Shown piece by piece: positions 1-3,956 of a stretch of DNA of 10,298 nucleotides. The stretch is from contig JAAZLA010000026.1 in NCBI GenBank assembly GCA_012799545.1, positions 1 to 10,298 of the forward strand, given 5' to 3'. The notes under the pieces were generated by a model. That model was not told the origin of the DNA. It did no database searches and saw only the letters and a list, made by a program, of their open reading frames with translations. Every line of letters begins with the position of its first letter. Positions within the stretch are counted from its first letter, which is position 1. Made by a program: the position numbers and the translations under genes. This DNA comes from Treponema sp. (lineage in GTDB: Bacteria; Spirochaetota; Spirochaetia; Treponematales; Treponemataceae).

Positions 1-1122
1 GCAGGGCAATGTAACTTGACACAAGGTGGACCTATAAAAGATTTTGTTTCTCATTATGGAGAGAATGGTTCGAAAATTCGCTCTCTTTTGTATGCACACA
101 ATAATAGCGATACAATGCAGTTTTTTGAATCCTTGGGTCTTAGGCTTTTTGAAAGGGAGGACGGAAAGGTTTTTCCACAAAGCTTAAGCGCAAAAGAAGT
201 GCGCAATGTTCTTTTGGCTAGATGTAAAAAAAACATAGAAATCCAAACAAATACAAAACTCATCGATATAAAAATACTTGCAGAAAATACTGGATTTGAA
301 CTAAGCCTTGAAAAAGAGAACAAACAAATTGTTATGCAAACTCGTTTTTTATTGCTTTCTTGTGGAGGTGCATCTTATCCAAAAACCGGCTCCGATGGCT
401 CCATTTTTCCCATTCTAAAAAAAATGGGACTTTCGGTTGTGAAACTAAAACCAGCCCTTGTACCATTTTTTGTAGACAATTATCCGTTTAAGGAGCTTTC
501 TGGGATAGCCATAGAAGCTGTGTATATAAAAAAAGTCGGCGAAAAGATGGCAAAAAAAACATTTGAGCCATTATTATTTACCCACGATTCTTTTTCAGGA
601 CCAGCTGCCTTGCATTTTTCTCGTTACTTGGACCAAGGTGACAAAATTTTCTTCGATTATTTGCCAGCTTGCAAGGAAGAAGAGTTCCTTACAGAAGTGC
701 AAATCAAGGCTTCGGGAAACAGCAAGCAAGTCGCCAGCTTTTTTTCGCAATTGCCCGCCTTAAAAGAGGTTGGTCTTCCGAAGCGATTTGTGGAAGTCAT
801 CTGCCAAAGGTCTAGTATCGATCCAACAACAAAAATATCCGCTGTTTCTGGGAAAAAGCTAAAGGACCTCGTACACTTATTCAAATCTGATGTGTTTAGG
901 GTGACGGGGACAAAAGGGTGGCAGCTCGCCATGGTTAGCAGAGGAGGAGTGAGCCTCGAAGAACTGGACTTAAAAAGCCTTTCAAGTAAAAAAATTCCTT
1001 CCCTTTTTTTTGCTGGTGAAATTCTTGATATAGATGGCGATTCTGGTGGCTATAATTTACAATTTGCCTTTTCTTCAGCAAAGAAGGCGACAGAGAGCAT
1101 AATCGCCTCTTGGGAAAAATAA
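1..1122 (+). CDS. BaiN/HI0933-family NAD(P)/FAD-dependent oxidoreductase, 5' end outside window
   Basis: This is a flavoprotein of the BaiN/RdsA (HI0933, YhiN) family, FAD-binding oxidoreductases that are cytosolic; the physiological substrate in most bacteria is unknown. The frame is open from base 1 and begins AGQCNLTQGG, which matches the family's G-R-C-N-x-T segment just after the N-terminal FAD-binding Rossmann fold. The TTG at 16 is therefore not the real start, and roughly 40 residues, including the GxGxxG nucleotide-binding motif, lie upstream of the window. Of the 373 visible codons, residues 121-134 carry the family motif CGGASYPKTGSDGS. Residues near 337-356 carry FFAGEILDIDGDSGGYNLQ, the conserved C-terminal FAD-contacting segment. 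The reading frame is intact to its TAA. No clear terminator follows, and a strong tRNA promoter begins about 50 bases downstream. Family assignment is firm; the reaction is not known. Confidence 0.9.
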   Translation, partial: AGQCNLTQGGPIKDFVSHYGENGSKIRSLLYAHNNSDTMQFFESLGLRLFEREDGKVFPQSLSAKEVRNVLLARCKKNIEIQTNTKLIDIKILAENTGFELSLEKENKQIVMQTRFLLLSCGGASYPKTGSDGSIFPILKKMGLSVVKLKPALVPFFVDNYPFKELSGIAIEAVYIKKVGEKMAKKTFEPLLFTHDSFSGPAALHFSRYLDQGDKIFFDYLPACKEEEFLTEVQIKASGNSKQVASFFSQLPALKEVGLPKRFVEVICQRSSIDPTTKISAVSGKKLKDLVHLFKSDVFRVTGTKGWQLAMVSRGGVSLEELDLKSLSSKKIPSLFFAGEILDIDGDSGGYNLQFAFSSAKKATESIIASWEK

Positions 1123-1172
1123 AAACAAATTTCGATTTATTCGACTTAATCTACCGCAAAGAACATTGCTTA

Positions 1173-1201
1173 TTGACAAAAGTAAAGATTTTCTCTATAG
1201 T
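1173..1201 (+). promoter_or_regulatory. Near-consensus sigma70 promoter for the tRNA cluster
   Basis: TTGACA (1173-1178, a perfect -35) is followed after exactly 17 bases by TATAGT (1196-1201, five of six matches to TATAAT). Transcription would begin about 1208, some nine bases before the first tRNA gene, which fits a short tRNA leader. It is the best promoter visible in the window. No equally good promoter is seen before the next three tRNA genes, so several of them are probably read from here. Confidence 0.85.
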
Positions 1202-1216
1202 ATACAGACCTTTTAA

Positions 1217-1301
1217 GGAGCGATGGCCGAGCGGTTGAAGGCGGCGGTCTTGAAAACCGTTGTGCTGAAAGGCACCGGGGGTTCGAATCCCTCTCGCTCC
1301 G
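1217..1301 (+). tRNA. tRNA-Ser(UGA)
   Basis: Class II tRNA of 85 bases. The acceptor strands GGAGCGA (1217-1223) and TCGCTCC (1294-1300) pair perfectly, and the discriminator base is G1301, as in serine tRNAs. Anticodon TGA lies at 1251-1253 in a seven-base loop. A long variable arm with its own hairpin precedes the T arm GGGGG-TTCGAAT-CCCTC. No CCA is encoded, so it must be added by the tRNA nucleotidyltransferase. It reads UCA and, by wobble, other UCN codons. It is the first gene of the cluster, directly behind the strong promoter. Confidence 0.97.
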
Positions 1302-1362
1302 GTTAAGAAAAATCAATTGAATTTCTATATCAACTTAGTCTGATAGGGATTCGTTTTTTTTT

Positions 1363-1450
1363 GGAGCGGTGCGTGAGAGGCCGAAACGGGCTCCCTGCTA
1401 AGGAGTTGTGCCCCTAAAGGGCACCGGGGGTTCGAATCCCCCCTGCTCCG
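1363..1450 (+). tRNA. tRNA-Ser(GCU)
   Basis: Class II tRNA of 88 bases. Acceptor GGAGCGG (1363-1369) pairs with CTGCTCC (1443-1449) with one G-T wobble; discriminator G1450. Anticodon GCT is at 1397-1399, between CTCC and GGAG stem strands, so it reads AGC and AGU. The long variable arm GTGCCCCTAAAGGGCAC forms a clean hairpin. The CCA end is not encoded. A run of T residues lies directly before the gene, and the paired-hairpin repeat starts just after it. Confidence 0.96.
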
Positions 1451-1454
1451 TACT

Positions 1455-1516
1455 ACGATTTAAAAACCTCCGTGTTTTTAAGTCTTTGAGAGTTTGCCCT
1501 GCAAACTCTCATTATC
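1455..1516 (+). repeat. Paired-hairpin repeat, copy A
   Basis: Two adjacent palindromes begin a few bases after the Ser-GCU tRNA. Hairpin 1 pairs GATTTAAAAAC (1457-1467) with GTTTTTAAGTC (1474-1484), 11 pairs with one G-T, loop CTCCGT. Hairpin 2 pairs GAGAGTTTGC (1488-1497) with GCAAACTCTC (1501-1510), 10 perfect pairs, loop CCT. Both recur almost unchanged at 1816-1869 and, with decay, at 2209-2262. Hairpin 1 is followed by only three T residues, so as a terminator it would be weak. Its function is unknown. Confidence 0.85.
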
Positions 1517-1570
1517 CCATAAGCTAATGGGGTAGGTTTTATGAAACCTGAATGGATTCATCTGATGGGA
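1517..1570 (+). repeat. Palindrome-rich tail of copy A
   Basis: After copy A the spacer continues with AAGCTAATGGGG and a small hairpin, AGGTTT (1534-1539) paired with AAACCT (1544-1549), loop TATG. GAAT-GG-ATTC (1550-1559) follows directly. The order 'hairpin 2, short linker, (T/A)AGCxAATGxGG, further palindrome' is also seen after copy B (about 1879-1906) and in the partial unit at 2121-2182, although the final palindromes differ in sequence. That suggests a modular composite element. The remainder of the spacer, up to the Arg tRNA at 1630, holds nothing I can name. Confidence 0.5.
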
Positions 1571-1629
1571 ATTGACTTTGAGGCTTTTAAGTGAAAATTG
1601 CCCTGTAATGTTGATTCCCTTTTTTGTTT

Positions 1630-1703
1630 GAGACTATAGCTCAGCTGGATAGAGCGTCAGATTGCGGATCTGAAGGCCGGTGGTTCGAACCCACTTAGTC
1701 TCG
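1630..1703 (+). tRNA. tRNA-Arg(GCG)
   Basis: Class I tRNA of 74 bases. Acceptor GAGACTA (1630-1636) pairs perfectly with TAGTCTC (1696-1702), with discriminator G1703. The D arm contains GCTC-AGCTGGATAG-AGC with the A20 typical of arginine tRNAs. The anticodon stem TCAGA/TCTGA encloses TTGCGGA, giving anticodon GCG. The T arm is GGTGG-TTCGAAC-CCACT. CCA is not encoded. Most bacteria read CGU/CGC/CGA with an ACG anticodon edited to inosine, so a G at the wobble position is notable: it can read only CGC and CGU. It is the only non-serine tRNA of the group. Confidence 0.93.
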
Positions 1704-1722
1704 CTAAAAAAAATCAATTAAT

Positions 1723-1807
1723 GGAGAGGTGCGAGAGAGGTTGAATCGGGCGGTCTCGAAAACCGTTGAACCTTATGGTTCCGGGGGTTCGAATCCCCCT
1801 CTCTCCG
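1723..1807 (+). tRNA. tRNA-Ser(CGA)
   Basis: Class II tRNA of 85 bases. Acceptor GGAGAGG (1723-1729) pairs with TCTCTCC (1800-1806) with one G-T; discriminator G1807. Anticodon CGA is at 1757-1759 and reads UCG. The variable arm is GAACCTTATGGTTC. The T arm GGGGG-TTCGAAT-CCCCC is perfect. Only 19 bases separate it from the Arg tRNA, so the two are almost certainly cut from one precursor. No CCA is encoded. Confidence 0.96.
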
Positions 1808-1810
1808 AAG

Positions 1811-1878
1811 CGTACGACTTAAAAACCTCCGTGTTTTTAAGTCTTTGAGAGTTTGTGAGACAAACTCTCATTATCCCA
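1811..1878 (+). repeat. Paired-hairpin repeat, copy B
   Basis: The same two-hairpin unit as copy A starts four bases after the Ser-CGA tRNA. Hairpin 1 pairs GACTTAAAAAC (1816-1826) with GTTTTTAAGTC (1833-1843), 11 Watson-Crick pairs; the G-T of copy A is G-C here. Hairpin 2 pairs GAGAGTTTGT (1847-1856) with ACAAACTCTC (1860-1869); the innermost C-G pair of copy A is T-A here. Both changes preserve pairing. The flanking CATTATCCCA is also shared with copy A. Confidence 0.87.
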
Positions 1879-2000
1879 GTAGCGAATGAGGAGACCTCCC
1901 TGTCTCATCATTTTATGGACTTAAAAATGTCCATGTGCAAATCTAACAGACAGTTTGCTGGCAAACTGTCGCGTTGGTTTTACGTGGCATCCATGCCACG
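1879..2000 (+). repeat. Series of four short palindromes in tRNA spacer
   Basis: Four inverted repeats stand nearly end to end. They are GAGAC/GTCTC (1891-1906), ATGGAC/GTCCAT (1915-1934), GACAGTTTGC-TG-GCAAACTGTC (1949-1970) and CGTGGCAT-CC-ATGCCACG (1983-2000). The third resembles hairpin 2 of the paired repeat and shares its arm with the palindrome at 2121-2134. The last two have centres of only two bases, so as RNA the innermost pair must open. An open frame running from 1855 through this region and the next tRNA is not a credible gene. Confidence 0.7.
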
Positions 2001-2027
2001 GGAAAAAGCATTAATACTTCATTTTTT

Positions 2028-2113
2028 GGAGAGATGTCCGAGTGGTTTAAGGTGCACGCTTGGAAAGCGTGTGTGCCCAAAAGGCACCGGGGGTTCGAAT
2101 CCCCCTCTCTCCG
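2028..2113 (+). tRNA. tRNA-Ser(GGA)
   Basis: Class II tRNA of 86 bases. Acceptor GGAGAGA (2028-2034) pairs with TCTCTCC (2106-2112); discriminator G2113. Anticodon GGA at 2062-2064 sits between CACGC and GCGTG and reads UCC and UCU. The variable arm is TGTGCCCAAAAGGCAC and the T arm GGGGG-TTCGAAT-CCCCC. With UGA, CGA and GCU it completes the serine decoding set in one cluster. No CCA is encoded. I see no convincing separate promoter upstream. Confidence 0.96.
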
Positions 2114-2120
2114 TCATTAG

Positions 2121-2182
2121 GTTTGCTAGCAAACTGTCGTCTTCTCGTAGCCGAATGGGTGCCATCCATGGAAATCATTCGG
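2121..2182 (+). repeat. Partial palindromic unit after tRNA-Ser(GGA)
   Basis: GTTTGC-TA-GCAAAC (2121-2134) is a perfect 14-base palindrome followed by TGTCG, like the right arm of the palindrome at 1949-1970. CCGAATG (2151-2157) pairs with CATTCGG (2176-2182), enclosing CCAT-CC-ATGG (2162-2171). The linker TAGCCGAATGGG resembles TAGCGAATGAGG after copy B and AAGCTAATGGGG after copy A. This looks like a further, diverged copy of the composite element without hairpin 1. Confidence 0.55.
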
Positions 2183-2203
2183 TTCTTTAGTAGGGATTCG
2201 AAA

Positions 2204-2268
2204 CGTACGACTTAAAAACATCCGTGTTTTTAAGTCTTTGAGAGTTTGCTGGGGAAACGCTCATTATT
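2204..2268 (+). repeat. Paired-hairpin repeat, copy C
   Basis: Hairpin 1 is intact: GACTTAAAAAC (2209-2219) with GTTTTTAAGTC (2226-2236), loop ATCCGT. Hairpin 2 is degraded: GAGAGTTT (2240-2247) opposes AAACGCTC (2255-2262) with one A/G mismatch and an altered loop. CGTACGACTT at the left edge is identical to copy B. Where copies A and B continue CATTATCCCA, this copy reads CATTATTTATAAT and so runs into the likely -10 element of the SRP RNA gene. Confidence 0.82.
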
Positions 2269-2274
2269 TATAAT
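2246..2274 (+). promoter_or_regulatory. Probable promoter of the SRP RNA gene
   Basis: A perfect -10 TATAAT lies at 2269-2274. At the 17-base spacing there is only a weak -35, TTGCTG (2246-2251). Start would be about 2281, which is just where the SRP RNA's terminal helix begins. The -35 and most of the spacer lie inside copy C of the paired-hairpin repeat. Confidence 0.6.
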
Positions 2275-2280
2275 TGAAAG

Positions 2281-2403
2281 GCTCTTTTGATGAGCTCAGG
2301 TACTATGCAAGAGGTATCTTTCTAACTCCGTCAGATTCGGAAGAAAGCAGCGGTCGATTGTGTATCTTTGTGCCGTAGACCACCTGAGCTCTTCTGAAGG
2401 GCT
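2281..2403 (+). ncRNA. ffs: SRP RNA, small bacterial 4.5S type
   Basis: This is the RNA of the signal recognition particle, which binds Ffh and directs nascent membrane proteins to the FtsY receptor. The diagnostic apical domain is GTCAGATTCGGAAGAAAGC at about 2330-2348, with the GGAA tetraloop at 2339-2342 and the Ffh-binding symmetric loop below it. The second pair of the tetraloop stem is T-A (2337/2344), where most bacteria have C-G, so pairing is kept. The outer helix pairs GAGCTCAGGT (2292-2301) with ACCTGAGCTC (2382-2391), except that the ends may be trimmed by processing. The fold is the short hairpin form without an Alu domain. Ends are estimated from the promoter and terminator and may be off by several bases. 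Confidence 0.93.
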
Positions 2404-2409
2404 TTTTTT
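2387..2409 (+). terminator. Intrinsic terminator of ffs
   Basis: AGCTCTT (2387-2393) pairs with AAGGGCT (2397-2403) around loop CTG, followed by seven T residues (2403-2409). The left arm also takes part in the end of the SRP RNA helix, and AAAGGCTCTT before the gene can pair with the same downstream AAGGGCTTTT. Termination and maturation therefore share sequence. Confidence 0.75.
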
Positions 2410-2506
2410 ATGCTCTGTTTATTTTTTTATATTTTTTGGGAATTCTGAATAGTTTGTTTTTTGGCTAGTGGATAAAAGAATAAAAAAGTTGTAGGCTTGG
2501 TTTACT

Positions 2507-3865
2507 GTGGAAATTAACAATGGTGAAGAAAAAATAAATCGTGCAAGTTTGCCGATGCTTTCGCTTACTATACCTCTTCTTTTTGAAAATGGCTTTCGTA
2601 TTCTTTTATCATCCGTTGATACTTTTATGCTCAGTTCATGGTCTCAAAAAGCTGTTGCCGCTGCTGGCATGATCGGACAATACATTTTTTTTATACAAAT
2701 TCTTTTTAATGTTATCTGTATTGGAACGAGCATTGTTTTATCGCAATATTTGGGAGCAAAACGCAACAAAGAGGCGGAGCAGGTAACGCAAGGAAGCGTC
2801 CTCATGATATCGCTTGTGGCACTTTTTATAATGCTTCTTGTTTTCTTTGGAGCAGCTCCATTATTGTCATTGTACTCCATAGAAGATGATGTGCGCCATA
2901 TGGCCTGGCAATATCTCGTTATTTTTGGAGGCTTTGGTGCTTTTTTTATGGCATTAAACATGCTTCAAGGGACTGTTTTACGTGCGTATGGATATACGAA
3001 AGATGCAATGTATATAGCAATTGTCGCAAATATTCTCAATATTTTGGGAAATGCTATTTCTCTATATGGTTTTTTTGGACTTCCTGTCTTAGGTATAGCT
3101 GGTGTAGCTGCATCATCTGCTTTTTCACAGCTTGCAGCGAGTATCATCCTCGCTATACGGATTCGGCAAAAAAAGGATGTCCGCTTTCCATTGAAAAGAT
3201 GGAGGGATGTATCTCCTTCTATGTATCGAGTTGTTTTAAGTGTTGGGGTGCCGACAGCCGGCGAAAATCTTTCCTATAATGTTGCGCAAATTGTCATAAT
3301 GGTTATGGTTTCAACGTTTGGGACTTGGGCAATGTCTGCTATGGTGTATACGCAAACTATCGCACGTTTTGTGGGTATTTTTGGCTTATCAATTGGTACA
3401 GCAACACAAATAAAAGTCGGGTATTGGGTGGGAGCTAAAAAGCCTGAAGATGCCTACCGTCGAGTTTATTTATATCAAATAATAGCAACGACATGCACCG
3501 TGGTTTTTTTAATATTAATAAATATCTTCAAGGTCCCGATAATAGCGCTCTTTACTGACGAAAAAGAAATAGCATCTATGGTTTATAGGCTTTTACTTTT
3601 TTCCATCTATCTTGAATTTGGGCGCTCAATAAATCTTGTAACTATTTCTGCTCTCAAGGGTGCAGGAGATTTTCGCTTTCCTGTTTTATATGGCTTATTT
3701 TCCATGTGGGGGATAATGGTTTTGGGAAGTTATCTTTTAGGGGTGAAAGCAGCTTGGGGACTTGTAGGGATTTGGCTTTCCATTGGAAGTGATGAAACGA
3801 TTCGTGGTTTTGTGATGCTTTTTAGATGGAGGAGTAAAAAATGGATCACAAAGCGGTTAAAATAA
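2507..3865 (+). CDS. MATE-family efflux transporter
   Basis: This is a 452-residue inner-membrane protein of the MATE family, which exports cationic drugs and other compounds in exchange for Na+ or H+. The length and the roughly twelve hydrophobic segments in two similar lobes (about 17-200 and 240-430) are typical. N-terminal sequence such as LPMLSLTIPLLFENGFRIL, then SSVDTFMLSSW, fits the opening helix and the family's 'vD..mvg' region; G-A-K-R-N after TM2-3 is also family-like. The C-terminal half has the matching FxLSIGTATQIKVGYWVGAK segment. An in-frame TAG at 2492-2494 leaves GTG 2507 as the only start that keeps the first helix; the ribosome site (around TAGG, about 13 bases upstream) is poor. 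It stands alone after the ffs terminator, and its substrate cannot be read from sequence. Confidence 0.92.
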   Translation: MEINNGEEKINRASLPMLSLTIPLLFENGFRILLSSVDTFMLSSWSQKAVAAAGMIGQYIFFIQILFNVICIGTSIVLSQYLGAKRNKEAEQVTQGSVLMISLVALFIMLLVFFGAAPLLSLYSIEDDVRHMAWQYLVIFGGFGAFFMALNMLQGTVLRAYGYTKDAMYIAIVANILNILGNAISLYGFFGLPVLGIAGVAASSAFSQLAASIILAIRIRQKKDVRFPLKRWRDVSPSMYRVVLSVGVPTAGENLSYNVAQIVIMVMVSTFGTWAMSAMVYTQTIARFVGIFGLSIGTATQIKVGYWVGAKKPEDAYRRVYLYQIIATTCTVVFLILINIFKVPIIALFTDEKEIASMVYRLLLFSIYLEFGRSINLVTISALKGAGDFRFPVLYGLFSMWGIMVLGSYLLGVKAAWGLVGIWLSIGSDETIRGFVMLFRWRSKKWITKRLK

Positions 3866-3898
3866 AAACACCTTGACTTTGATTTCCAGTTTTTTTCG

Positions 3899-3927
3899 TT
3901 TACAAAGTCTAATCCCTATGCTATTCT
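3899..3927 (+). promoter_or_regulatory. Possible promoter of the 3957-7744 gene pair
   Basis: TTTACA (3899-3904) is followed after 17 bases by TATTCT (3922-3927). A full TATAAT at 3928-3933 offers an alternative -10 but has no good -35. Both put the start just before the ribosome site AGGAATT at about 3948-3954. Inverted arms GACTTTG (3875-3881) and CAAAGTC (3903-3909) flank the -35. Confidence 0.45.
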
Positions 3928-3956
3928 TATAATAAGTTATATTTGTAGGAATTAGT

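Noticed and set aside
1855..2190. 111-codon forward open frame across the tRNA spacer
   Set aside because: It runs straight through the complete tRNA-Ser(GGA) gene and several palindromes, and has no ribosome site or recognisable protein character.
1455..2268. CRISPR array
   Set aside because: The repeats are only three, irregularly spaced at several hundred bases, contain two hairpins each, and are separated by tRNA genes instead of uniform spacers. No cas gene is present.
2410..2506. Promoter for the MATE gene
   Set aside because: The stretch is AT-rich with several partial -10 look-alikes, but no -35/-10 pair with proper spacing stands out.
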